A DNA stretch of 64,000 bases from Dryococelus australis (Eukaryota; Arthropoda; Insecta; Phasmatodea; Phasmatidae): the NCBI GenBank assembly GCA_029891345.1, contig CM057000.1:125463338-125527337 (forward strand), read 5' to 3'. The notes beneath the pieces were generated by a model. That model made no database searches. It was not told the DNA's origin and saw nothing but the letters and a program-made list of their open reading frames with translations. Below, one piece after another: positions 34,010-46,040 of this stretch. How positions within the stretch are numbered: position 1 is the first letter of the stretch; every line of letters starts with the position of its first letter. A program made the position numbers and the translations under genes.

Positions 34010-37000
34010 CAGAGGGGTCAAATGACCCCCTAATAATATGCTGGGAGGGGTCAAGTTCTCAAAATCAATACTATATTAGGCACAGAATAATTAAGTAGAA
34101 AACACTGACGGTTTACCTCAACGTGCTTTGCACTACACCAGTTTGTTTTTCATCTACTTAATATGTATCTTCTTTTACGTAGATAATAACCACAAACTAA
34201 CTAACCATATGCCACTCTAAAACAGAAAGTTTAGAGAAACACGTTTAATAAATAACATTGACGTTGGCAAACAGCTTCTGTCTGAAGCCCACCGAAGAGA
34301 CTAAATTTACATGCAGTACAATAGCATTTCTGCGGCCGACACGTGTGTTATAGCTCTGCCGGATCACCTTACATTCCCCACCCACTGCAACTCAATACTC
34401 TTACTTTCAACCTGCAATGGCTACACAGACTGTAAAAATACACTCTGCAGCAGCTGACAACCTGTAACTGGCAGCACTACACTGTGAGCCTGTGCCATCC
34501 GTCAGATTCGACTGTATGTTTATTTTTGTTATGATTTCTTCCTTGTTCACGGCAGGTGGTAACCCGGCCTGTAACAAGCTGACACTTGCTCGAGTAGTGC
34601 ATTGAACTGGCAGTCAATACTGTGTGTCCGCACTATCTGCCAGTGTCTTTTAATGTTTGTTTTGTTGTATATTTTATTCCGGCTCCCGAACTCTTGTGCG
34701 TGCTTATATAATTAATGCAGACGTAGTCGTAGACCAATAGACCATACAATGAAAAGACAACAGCAACAGGTAACAGATTTCTTTCAAAGAGAATCTAAAT
34801 GTATCGAATATCATGAAGATAGTGCTAGTGAGTGAAAATATTTCTGTAGTGAAGATAAGGGTGCAGTACTTATAACTGATTGTAAACGAGATGCAGCCAG
34901 CACTAGCCGTAACAATAATAAAAGTGATGCTGTGAGTATTCATGATCGTGAATCTACATCTTTGCATACTGAAGATATGGCATAGCCACCGCAGACATAA
35001 TTGGAACTTCAAGTTCGCCTACTGTAATGGCCCTGGCTTCATTGGGATAATACATTAGGAATTGTAAAAAGTTCCGAAGAAGCTCTTTTATCTTCCAATC
35101 AAAAGCCAGTTTCAGCTAGGTTATCTGCCCAAGTTAGCAAGGAAATGGAAAAAGCTCAAAAGCTCTCATTACAATTGTTTCAAATATCCAATTCTTAGCT
35201 ACTAGTGGTCTTGCTTTAAGAGGCAAACAAGAAAAGGAGGGTAGTTTGTATGACTACTTGAATAAGAGGAAATGAAATACCTGACATTAAAGATTGGTTG
35301 TTCAAGTGGCAGAACTGGCTTTCCCATGATATCCAGAATGAAATATTGCAAGTATTGTCTTTAACAGTAGTGCAAAATTTGAATCAAGACATTAAAAAGA
35401 ATACGTACTTTGTTTTTATTGTAGATGAGACGACTGATAATTCAACAAAAGAACAAGTTTCCATTTCCTTGCAAAATGTGAATGATAATTTTGATGTATT
35501 TGAAGATTTCATTGGTTTGTATGAGACATCCTCAACTACGGGACACACTTTAGCAGCTAGCATTGAAGATGTTTTGTTGATGCTAGACCTACCTATAGAA
35601 GACTACCGAGGTCAATGCTATGACGGTGCTACAAATATGAGTGGCCACATGTAATTAGTTCCAAAGAGAATAGATCTATTTACATACATTGCTTCAACAT
35701 TTTCTTTAAATTTAGCTCTCATACATGCTTCTAGCACCGTACCTGAAATTAAAAATGATTTGGAAAATGTCCGAACACTTGCGAAATATTTGAATGAATC
35801 TGCTAAATGAACTGCTATTTTCTTCAATTACAAATCAAATCAGATGATGATCCAACTTTGCAAAAAATACTACATTGAAATCTCTGTGCCCTACAAGATG
35901 GACTGTGAGATTCAAGTCTTTGAACCTACTGAATACTCAATATGAAACAATACTAAGTGTACTTGACAGCTTGAAATCCAAAGGGTCTGTTGCAAATGGA
36001 TTGTCTGCTTTCTTTGAGAAAACCAGCAGTTTATTTTACCTCGAAGTGTCAGTAATAGTTTTTGGTATCACAGAGGAACTTGCTAGAAATCTGCAAACCT
36101 CCGATATCAGCATCACATCCGCCTTGAGGCAAACTCAAATAGTTATGGGACATCTTACTGGCCTTAGAACAGAGGAAAAGTTCACTGAGTTGTGGGAGAA
36201 AGTTAAGAAACGAGGGAAAGATCTAGATTTACAGCCAGTTAGCCTACCTTGTGTCCTGAAAACCTCCACAGCGCTTAGAACACAACATAAATGCATCACT
36301 ACCAGTACAATGTTCAAGCCTCGAGCAGTTCTTGAGACCAAAGTACTTCGCCGTTATCGACAGCATTAAAGGTGAAATCAAACCACATTTCCAACATCCA
36401 GGAGTAGCTATTTATAAGGCAATTGAAAATGTTCTTGTAAAGACATTGAATCATCGAGTGGGGAGGGGGAAAACATTAGAGATCAAGTGCTACAAATTTG
36501 CGAGCAATTCAAGGGGGATTTGAATGTCGAGAGGTTTACAAGGCAATTGGCTATGTTGACAGAACTTACTGCTGGTAGGAGAATAAATAGTGTTCATGAT
36601 GTTAGATTACATAAGAAGAGAACAGCCAGAAACCTGAAGATTATTTTCAGAAGTGTGTACTTGTTTAAAGCTGCTGCTTGTTTTACCAGCAACATCGGCA
36701 ACAGCTGAAAGAACTTTCTCTGCCATAAGACATTTGAAAACATGGCTGCATTCAACAATGACTCAAGAACATCTTAATCACATCGCTGTATTGGCTGTAC
36801 ATCGGGATCTGGCAAAAGACGTTTCCAACTTGGATATTGCCAACAAATTCATTTCTTCAAAAGAATTAAGAAAATTAGTTTTTGGCCACATCAATATGTA
36901 AACTGTGTTTAATACACAAAACTATTATTTTTTTTATTAATATGTAAAGACACACACTAGCATTATTTTCAAATATGATTTATTTAAAATTTGAAATTCT

Positions 37001-37317
37001 TCTACTTGATGGTGTATTGGTGCAGTATTTATAGAATTTGTATAATCTAATTTCATATATTTGTTTATAATAGTTAATCAAAATCAGTTTCAGTAAACAT
37101 GTTAAAAAATGATATGTACATCCGAACATGTATTATGCACGTTTTGAGTAAGTGTTGATATTAAAGACGTTAGTAGATTTTTCTTCCTGTGATACTTTCT
37201 AGTGCTTATTTCAATTTATATATTGCACAATGCATATGCAAAAATTCTTTATTTTTTTTTCCCAATCTTGATTTTTGACCTTGACCCCCTAATTACGAAC
37301 ACCTTCCACCATCTCTG
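34010..37317 (+). mobile_element. hAT element (DUF4371 / ZMYM1-like type), decayed
   Basis: Coding remains at 34,749-36,901 are flanked by GGGGTCAA-type motifs on both sides, and CAGAG occurs inverted at the two assigned limits. The 8-bp duplication expected of hAT elements is not visible, so the ends are tentative. It lies antisense in the 11.2-kb intron of the SPATA7-like gene. Confidence 0.6.
34749..36901 (+). pseudogene. hAT transposase relic
   Basis: Begins MKRQQQQVTDFFQ, then stops. The DUF4371 part at 35,298-35,654 has VDETTDNSTKEQ, FIGLYETSSTTG and YRGQCYDGATNMSG, as in RNase-H-like hAT transposases related to zinc finger MYM-type 1 proteins. LCPTRWTVR follows at about 35,878, LRTEEKF and LDLQPVSLP at about 36,160-36,250, and the C-terminal dimerisation region at 36,653-36,901 (SATAERTFSAIRHLKTWL). 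At least four frameshifts and several stops make it inactive. Confidence 0.85.
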
Positions 37318-37378
37318 GGGGGAAGAGGCGGAGGTAGGTTCACACCACAAAGAGAGAGAGAGAGAAGAGAGAGGAGAA

Positions 37379-37381
<3 letters not shown>

Positions 37382-37453
<72 letters not shown>
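37382..37453 (+). repeat. (GT)n(GA)n microsatellite
   Basis: About 53 bp of pure GT followed by GA repeats. Confidence 0.95.
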
Positions 37454-37459
37454 AATTAA

Positions 37460-39890
37460 CATACAATATTTATCCAAATATAGGTTACACATTTGTTTAT
37501 TTATGCTCTGCTTATCCAATTTTCAGCTTTTTTCAAGGTCTTGTAACTCGCTCTCCAATAAGGCAATACTGTGATGTGTGTCAATATCATGAACATCAGT
37601 GCCATGTAGGTTTATAGCTGTGTCTCATATGTACATAGGTCACTAGACTGTCAAGAGACCTATGTGAGTCATCCTTTCCACCCAATAATGCACTTATCTC
37701 TGGTTGCACACATCTCAGCCCCCCTTTCCCAACCTTACAGCAAGTTAGTTGCTTGCTCATCAGCAACAGTGTTGCTGTTCACTGAAGACAAGAAGATTCG
37801 TACAGTTTCATTTGTAAAATAAAAGTCTACTCTCCATTCTACAATCTTTCACAGTTTGGGAGAAGGATAATTATTTTGAAGGTGTCATTATTGCAATTGG
37901 GGCTGATTTTGACCGGCACCTCAACCCTTACATTAAAAAATTGCATTAAAAGTGTATTCAAACCATTTTTGAATTCCTCTCATGACAAAATCACACTTTT
38001 TTCAATACATTGCCAATATTTACTAGGAGCCATGGGTCTCGGTAATAACTTCGTAAAATTTCTCTATTCGTAAAATAGAAACTAACCAACTTTTAACTTA
38101 TCAAAAATGATGTTTACAGTGTTATTGCTATTAAATCCATGTTTAATTATCTCTGGCATAAAATCAATATGTAAATGAGATATTAAATTATTTCAATATG
38201 CAAATAAAATGATAACACGGAAGTGCCTACTTGAACTCCTCTTGCCACCAAACGTGTTTATAAATTAGAAGCGGCACATAAGTTTTACCAACTGTAAAGC
38301 CTATTTTCAATAGTTTTTTGTGGGATATCAGCTTTCTTATTAAAATATTAATTTTGTTTAGTAGATACAAGTCTTCTGAATTAACTGTCATGAAAGCAAA
38401 TAGAAAAGCTCTTTGTTTCCAACCAATGTCCATGCACTATGCTTGAGTACTGTGTGGCAAGTGCACGTGAAATCTCAATGGGAAAACCAGAGGATGTGAT
38501 TTGAATCATTAATTACGTAAGGTCATAAAAAAAAATTAAAACTACATTTTTATTCACACCATCTCAAGTGTCACAATTTTTTAATTACATATTATTAACC
38601 ACTTCAAAAGGCTGACATCTATTAAACAAGACATCCATTGCTATCATGAAACTGTACATCTGGCTTGGAGCAGCGGGATAAGCTTTGGCATAACCAGCAT
38701 AACATTGTTTCTAACACTAACATGGTAGATGAGGAGGGGGATTTTGTGGCGTGTTGCACCCTTCCTCTCGTGACCATGGCCGTTGGTAGAAATATATTAT
38801 TGGGGGTGCATAAACATGATCCTTCATAATCATATTTCTTTTGAATTTGGCATAAGAAAATAGCTGTGTAGGAGAGTGAGGAAAATGTTAGAGCTCTAAC
38901 TTATTATTATTACAAGACGAACTACTCATAATTCTAATTTTTAAAGGACATGATACATATGTTTTTAAAATATATATATATATATATTAGAGAAAAATCT
39001 TCAAAATTTTAAAAATAAACTAGCTATTCAAAAACCAACTGATATAAACAATTGATGGTGACGGCTGCACAACGGAAACTCGTGCTATTTCTACCCATGG
39101 CAAACATCAAACAAAACATGTCAAGATCACCCCAGAGCAGTCACAAAAAAAAAACAACACGATGTTTGCTGTCATTGTCTGTCTTAGTTGTCTTTTTATT
39201 TCCTCCACTAAAGCGCACGTGTTCACAAACTTCTGTTTTTCACATCAATTCCAAAAATATACTTTGTTATAACTATACAAGTGTCAAGCTTAAAACTTTT
39301 AAAAAAGTTTACACATTAGGATTTCACGTGTCATAACTACTAGATATAAAAAATTAGTTTTCAAATAAATTACACGTTTTAATTTATAAACAAGAGATAG
39401 ACAGCCATAATTTTAGGCCTTTAAGTGCTAAGCATTGGCACTGTAATATAACATACAATAATAACGTACGAAAATTTAACATCACTTATAGGATTATTCG
39501 ACAGTCTGACGTTAAAAATATTTTCCATTACGATATAAAAAGTACACATGACGAGCAATGGTCCAGCATACATTTATGCTTGTTATATGCATTTTTAAGC
39601 CACACTCTAAACATACAAAAGATAACATTAACAACAAAATTATATTGGTTAAGAAGCCTAAATATTTTTCCAGTGTCGTTCCATATACACCAAATGATTA
39701 CATTATAATATTAGTCAACACAGTTAAGAAATTTTGGCACATCTGATTTAAATCATACATCTAATATTGTTGATATACACTGATTCAACATGCTATTTAT
39801 CATGATGAATTATCAATTAAATGAAAAATTTAGCCTTAAACAAAACTATTTTTGCACTGGTTTAAATATGCCATGTAAAAATTAAATGAA
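37460..39890. other. AT-rich intron sequence, nothing recognised
   Basis: No splice-bounded open frame, inverted ends or coding relic seen, apart from a short TA microsatellite near 38,972-38,986. Confidence 0.4.
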
Positions 39891-39899
39891 TCACTCAAA

Positions 39900-42560
39900 T
39901 GAACCAAATATTTTTTTCTTAAAGTTGTTCACTGTTATGAACATTTGAGCTATTTTTTGGATGTTTATGGAGTCCAATACAGTTTTGTGTGTGTAACACA
40001 CAGCCACGTTATTCAGACGTTTCTGACTCATTGATGACCGGAGTTATGTCTTGAGTCTTTGCGGAATGCTAAAACTCCTTTCAACCCCACATAAATCAAA
40101 GGTGGTGGTATTACTACAATAATTCTGAGTAGCACTTCAAAATTTCTAAATAATCCTAGTGTTTCTGGTGTCGCACGTCCTCCCGGTCTGGCTTAGATTA
40201 TTTAAGTACAATCAGACCTGAACGTTAAAAGAGTGCACAAGAACTTCACACTTAAACTAGGTCAATAACGAAGGTTGGAGTCAATCGCAAGTCCAGGGAT
40301 TAATTCACTTGAATTAGGCCCAGCGCTGGCTAGGCTGGGTGTTCGCCATGTTGGGACAGAGGTTTTAAATAGTGGGGCTTACTGATATCCACTCTGGTGA
40401 AAGAACTGGGCACCTTGGTCGAGAGGACAAGTTTTAAGGGAAGTTCGTTTTAGGCCAGTGTGGGTTTTGATTACTGAGGAAGACTTCGAACAACGTGAAG
40501 CCAATATCGCGAAGGACATTTAAAATATCAGAAAAGGGGAATTTAATTAGTATGTTTGAGTGCCTTACTGTTGTACAATGTGGGCCTAGTTGATTTCCTC
40601 AAAGGAACAAAATCAGGTGTAACAAGTATCACTCTCTGTTGAGGCTTCACCTTGTGAATGCCATGCCGTGGTGAGATTCTCATCGCTGACTGACACGCTG
40701 GCTGCTGCGGGCAATGGCTGAAAAATATTTTGCATCGCCTTTCCTGGTGTAAGGCATGAATGATCAGTAAATAAAAATATCCTGAAGGTAAGGCAGTTCG
40801 GAATAACATCCCTATAGTGTACTTCTGGATGATCTGACTTTGCGACGAGACAATACACTCTGTTGTTCCGGCCTGGCCTTGCAGTGGTGGGTGGAACTTC
40901 TGGCCTTGACAGTGGTGGGACAGAGATTAGGTTATTGTTATGTCGTTTTATGCAGAGGCATACAGGCGTGGTCTCCGTAGCGGGTCAGTTGGCCAAGGCA
41001 CTACTCTCACCAGTCCGGCCATTTCCAGCGGTGGCAGAGTAGGGAGATACCTTGGTCGACTCAAGTCCACGTACGAATGTGTACCTAGGGTGATTTGGGT
41101 GCTCCTGAGGTTCTCCTGATTGGAAAGCTATCCCCGCTTCTTGAGGGGGGGGGTTTGGAAATTCTGACGTCGAAAGAGGTGCTTTTGATCCTCATAGCTG
41201 CGCACGGATGCGTTAACATATCTCAACATTTTGGCATGGCTCTGGTGGCTGTGGCACTCTAGTAGGTGTGCTACCCTCCAGCGATGCGCTGTGGAACTGG
41301 TGCGACCTTCCTGAAGGGTGCTGGGGGCTCTGCAGATTGTAGAATCGTCAGAGAGGGGCATTGACGTGACGGCTCCTGGACGAGTTGCGGTAAACAGTAA
41401 AATCTAAAGACAGCACATCAACTTCAGGTTAAGCAGCTAACAGAATGATGTTCCTCTGTGTAGGAAGGTAATTTTCCAAAACTTTAACTTAATTTGTGTC
41501 AGAATGGGACTCCTCAAACCTGATGTATCAACTTTTGGCACAATTATCAATAGCAGAGAACTACCGACTTCTGTAAACATTTTCGGCAGATTTGTGGTTA
41601 TAACCAAGACCATCAGTGTCACTGAGTATCTTGCAAATTCTTCTTTGTCATGGAAGTGAAATTGGCTGTACATGACAACGTTCAACATATTCTTTTGATT
41701 TTTGTAGTATTTCAACAAAGCCCTCATTTGTTCTCATGACATTGATGGTTGCTTGAACAATGCCAACAACTTCAAGAAGACCAGCTAGTGTCTTCTGCCT
41801 CCCTTGCGCTGATTCGTTCAACTTTTCAAGTAAATTGATTATATCTGTTATCATTATCATTATTTATCACTAGCCTTTACAGCTGCAACCATTCATCTCT
41901 TCAAGTGCGTCGAGGATGCAGGAATAGTTTTCCAGGCTCCTAGAAATCAATTACCCCCCCAGTAAATCCACGCTGTCTAGCACAGTGGTTTTATTTGTAA
42001 AATGTTTGCACAAGGGGAGGGTCCTTCATTTCCATTCCTCTTTCTCAATCTGAACAACAGTAGATTTCAAAATATCAGAAAATTTATTCATCTTGTTGTT
42101 TAAAATGCTTAGTTTCATTTACCTATTTTAAGGCATTCAGAGTACACACATCACACTCTGCAGAATATTTTATAATTAAATTAATGCAGTGTGCTCTTAG
42201 ACAACAAACAAAACCAGTGGCTGTTCATTCTTCAAAATAGCTTGAACTCCTTTGCGCACACCTAACATATTTGCAAGATCCGTCATAAGTTTGTTCACAA
42301 TTTGGAGATTGGCAGATTCAACTGGACCATGATATCACGGAGTATATTGGCTACTACTTCACCTACAGTGCTTGATGCAAGATACAATCCCAAAAAATGT
42401 TTCATTCAGTGTTAAATCCTTATCAACCCATCTAACGCACTCTCTTGTTTTTCACAACTTATATCTGTTGAGCCACCACAAATCAAAGAAAATGTAACAG
42501 GCTCTACAGAAAGAACTTGCTGGCACAACCCTGTAATGATTTTATTAGCCATCAGACATA
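39900..42560 (-). mobile_element. second hAT relic (DUF4371 type), split by an insertion
   Basis: Reading the minus strand from 42,560: FSLICGGSTDISCEKQ, then GLYLASSTVGEVVANILRDI, a middle part at 41,860-41,640 (INVMRTNEGFVEIL, HVQPISLP), and the C-terminal dimerisation region near 40,130-39,930 (fragments KGVLAFRKDSRH and LNNVAVCYTHKT across shifts). The order equals that of the hAT at 34-37 kb but the sequence is much more decayed. About 1.3 kb of unrelated GC-rich DNA separates the middle and C-terminal parts. Sense to the host gene. Confidence 0.7.
40160..41430 (-). mobile_element. GC-rich insertion inside the second hAT, unidentified repeat family
   Basis: Composition changes sharply against the AT-rich hAT on both sides. 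The minus-strand frame 40,858-40,613 (VAKSDHPEVHYRDV, then CLTFRIF) is related to the plus-strand frame at 5,580-5,801. No reverse transcriptase, integrase or terminal repeats were recognised. Limits are approximate. Confidence 0.45.
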
Positions 42561-42854
42561 GAATTTCATTTTAATGTTGTTACCGGCATCAACTGGTAAT
42601 AAGTGGAAATATTTAAACAGTAAATTTCCAGGGCGCCAGGATGTGAACATGCACATGGCCATGTGGTAGGCAGAGACTCTAACAGGGCGTGACTTATTTG
42701 ATGCCGGAACATATATACCCTTACTTTTCTGTTCTGCTGTTGGTTGCAGAACAAACCTTACACTGTAAAACAACCGGGAAGGTGCTAAACTACACAAATG
42801 GAGTGGACCACGGGCTTGTTAGAATCGAGTGCCATCCGGCATGTAATCAAGGGT

Positions 42855-43208
42855 AATGGTGCACGAAAATAGTATATTTATATAATTTTTATCACAATTT
42901 GTTTTACATGGGATTTTTCTAAATTTTTGGTTCGACAAGACGTAAATAACAATTTTGAACATCTTATTACAGGGTTAAAAATTCCTTGCGTTCGTTATTC
43001 TCGGAGCTCTGATTGAAGATAAGAAAAAAATTCCTTTCATTTCTTCTATCAGTGCTCCGAGAATAATGATGGCAGTGAAAATCTAACACTGTAAAAAGGT
43101 GTTGAAAATTATTATTTACTCATTGTCGAGCCAAAAATTTCAATAAACTCTTTGGAAAACGACTTATATTGAAAATCTGGTAAATATACTGTTTTCATGC
43201 ACCATTCG
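42855..43208. repeat. 355-bp near-perfect hairpin (foldback)
   Basis: Arms of about 165 bp pair around a loop of about 20 bp centred near 43,032. Matching blocks include GGTGCACGAAAATAGTATAT / inverted ATATACTGTTTTCATGCACC, AAATTTTTGGTTCGACAA / TTGTCGAGCCAAAAATTT, and TTATTCTCGGAGC / GCTCCGAGAATAA. Outside the arms, direct copies of ACACTGTAAAA-CCxGGxA occur at 42,760 and 43,274. It is either a MITE with long inverted arms or a precursor of hairpin RNA; it lies in an intron of the transcribed strand. Confidence 0.85.
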
Positions 43209-43781
43209 CCTTAACAAAAATAGTTATACATTATCACTTCAAGCGGCTCAGAAAATACACACAAAAAGTTACACTGTAAAATAGCCAGGCAGACGGTAAA
43301 GTCCCGTCCGATTCGCCCGGGTACAAATTAAAAGTTCACACATAGTTAAAAAGCCCTGTGGCACAAAATATTAAGTTAAGAGCCTCCCCCCCTTCACCCC
43401 CGAAAGGAGGGTGAGCCAAAAGCTGGCTGCAGGGGCGAAACGAAAAGGTTTTAAAATAATTTCACGGCCAGAACTACAATATCAGTAAAAGCAATAGAGA
43501 AGCCCCTGCAGGCCATGCAGCACGCATCCATCCGGCACGATATCAGTGAAGAGACTGCTCAGTGGCCGCCGGAAGTGGAGCATGAGCGCGCTGCTGGAAG
43601 AGGCGGCCCCATGGACCACACAAGCAAAGATGTAACATAAGCACAGCAAGTAACAACTAATGCTTTTAGGTTGGACAAATATGGATGGCTCAAAATAATT
43701 GCAGTTGCTAATAATTGGGAAGTCAGTGAATCCGCAGTGTTTCAAAATCATCAAACAAAATCAGTTTTTGTGTGCGCGCGC

Positions 43782-43883
43782 ACACACACACCCCCCCCCC
43801 CCCCAGGATGTATCTAAATTCAATGGTGAAAAAAAAAAAAAACACACCCACACACACACGCATGTGTGTGTGTGTGTGTGTGT
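43782..43883 (+). repeat. CA / poly(C) / poly(A) / GT low-complexity cluster
   Basis: CA repeats, a 14-C run, a poly(A) run, then CA and GT repeats that are mutually inverted. Confidence 0.9.
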
Positions 43884-44473
43884 AATCTATCATCTAAAGT
43901 GAATACTAAGGGTGGTACTCATCTTTGAAGTTGGACCTGGAACACTTGTTTATTGCCAATATTAGAGATATGTTTAAGATGGAACACAGATTGTCTGGAT
44001 AATAACTGAACAAAGATATTCAAACATAACAACACTTGTAGCTGTGATCAAATTATTTCATGTATATATTCACAGTTACTTCCTCTATTTCGAACTAACA
44101 TCCATGTCGCAGTAGCATATTCAGGTTTCAAAGGATGGATTATTAACTCTTATGTCCCAATTAACAAAAAAGTATCACCTTGTGCAAATACCCTAAACTT
44201 CACCCTTTTTGAGTAATTTGTGTTTTACTATCAAAATAATATTTACCTATACCTGGCAGGTGCGGCACGCACAATACCCAATAACCAACTCTCGCGGCTA
44301 TTAAAGAGAGGGGATGATTTCAGAGGGAGGTACATCACAGTGGTACTGTAATAAACTTTTTATTCTACTACAACTTCAAAAATGTGTACCTCCCTTAGAT
44401 GATATGTCGTATATGTTTCCAACTTTTTTTTTTCGTGATTAACCTACACCCGAAAAAGTTGGTCGGTTGAATT

Positions 44474-44522
44474 TACACACACACAAACACATACGTGCAT
44501 GCATGCATGTGCGCGCACACAC

Positions 44523-44555
<33 letters not shown>

Positions 44556-44600
44556 AACACATACATGCACATACACACATATACATATATGTGACACACA
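44474..44600 (+). repeat. (CA)n(TA)n microsatellite next to exon 2
   Basis: Alternating purine-pyrimidine DNA begins about 50 bp inside the intron after the exon 2 donor. Confidence 0.9.
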
Positions 44601-44648
44601 TGCATACATAAATATATAAAGCCTTCAATTTTTCCCATCTTGGTGTAC

Positions 44649-44868
44649 CTGTACGTGGATGGTGGGTTCCGACAGTCACTTATAACTGCATCCATAAAAT
44701 GAGCAGAAACATTGTTAATGGCACGGCTTGACCCACGGTTCAAGCCAAAGGAACGAGGAGGTGACGTGTCTACTACATTTTTCATGCTGTACAGGCGGCG
44801 ATAGTGACTCGACATGTGCGAGCAGACACTGATCTGATCCTGCAATGTTTCCCCATGCGGAGAGTACA
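44649..44868 (-). CDS. SPATA7: SPATA7-like, coding exon 2
   Basis: This 220-nt exon has acceptor TTGTGTTGCAG and donor GTACAC. It covers residues 17-88 plus parts of two split codons. The segment VCSHMSSHYRRLYSMKNVVD matches in order and spacing the N-terminal part of SPATA7 (a VKNHMAVHYNKI-like stretch, then AAVD) that I recall from vertebrates. The rest is polar and probably disordered. Outside the exon the same frame runs into CA/TA microsatellite, which explains the misleading long ORF there. Confidence 0.75.
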
Positions 44869-44989
44869 CTGCAACACAACAAACAGGAAACCAATATTTA
44901 CATAATAATTTCCCTTCGTAAATTGAGATCAGAACTTGCAGACTGTGGCCATGCATCCATTATTCATAATATTTATATTTCAGATATTA

Positions 44990-46030
44990 ACACAGTAAGA
45001 ATGTAACTTAACATTAGTAAACTTAACTGTCACTAAATTACTTCAAACAGAAAAAAATTGTTATTACCATTTACAGATAAATATTTTTTGGTTTAATTCT
45101 ATAAAATAAATGCAGACCACTTCTACACTTCTGTAAATGATATTAAAATCACATTTTCAAATTACAAATGACAGAAAAATAATATATTTAAAAAATTCAT
45201 ATTGAGTCGCATACGCTAACATGTAAAAAAATACACTTGGGCAGCCTCAATATGTATGAAGTGTATTTTGCAATAACATTACGTTTTTAAAATTCCGTAG
45301 GAACAAAAAGTAATATATGGAGCTAATTTTCCACAGTCATTTAGCTCTGATTATAAAACTAAAATGTGTCGTTTTTTTTTTCCTGTTACTGTTGTCATGT
45401 ATGGCAAGGAAAATTATGAAATATCACAAATACACTGCTCCTTAAGATACCATACACTTGAGCAGCATGACAAATAGTTTCCGACAAAACAGGAAAAGTG
45501 AAATTATTGACCTGGAATGGTCCTCAATCTTGCACTTTTAAGTCACATAGGAGGACCAGCTTGCAAATGTGACAGATCATCACTGAAGATGAAGCAAAAT
45601 ACAAAAAAGAGCAGTTATTCATAGCTCAGATCACAAAAAGTTTAAAAAAAGCATTAATGATAATTTTTTACAACCACCTTTACATACAATCATAGTTACT
45701 GTTATGACTGCCCAGTTTGGCGAAGGTCTTCTTGCAAAATGTGATATCTAAAGCATTCAGAATGGAAATGTTTAAATTCTGATTTTAAAATAATCGATAC
45801 TACTAACTAATTAATGGCCTTAACAATAAAAAAAAGGTATTTTCTGGCAAAATATTTGATAATGTTAGAAAATATACGTGAGTATTCTTCTTTCATTGAC
45901 AACATGCAGTAATTTGTACTTATTCTGACAAATTTTGCAGTAGTATCTGTAACTCTTTTTAATGAGTTCTGCATGTTGTGCATTCAGGTAGAGTTCTGAA
46001 AGTAAAGTCACTCTACTCCAAACTTACATT
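44990..46030. other. AT-rich intron sequence, nothing recognised
   Basis: No open frame or repeat ends that I can support. Confidence 0.4.
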
Positions 46031-46040
46031 CTCAAACTTA

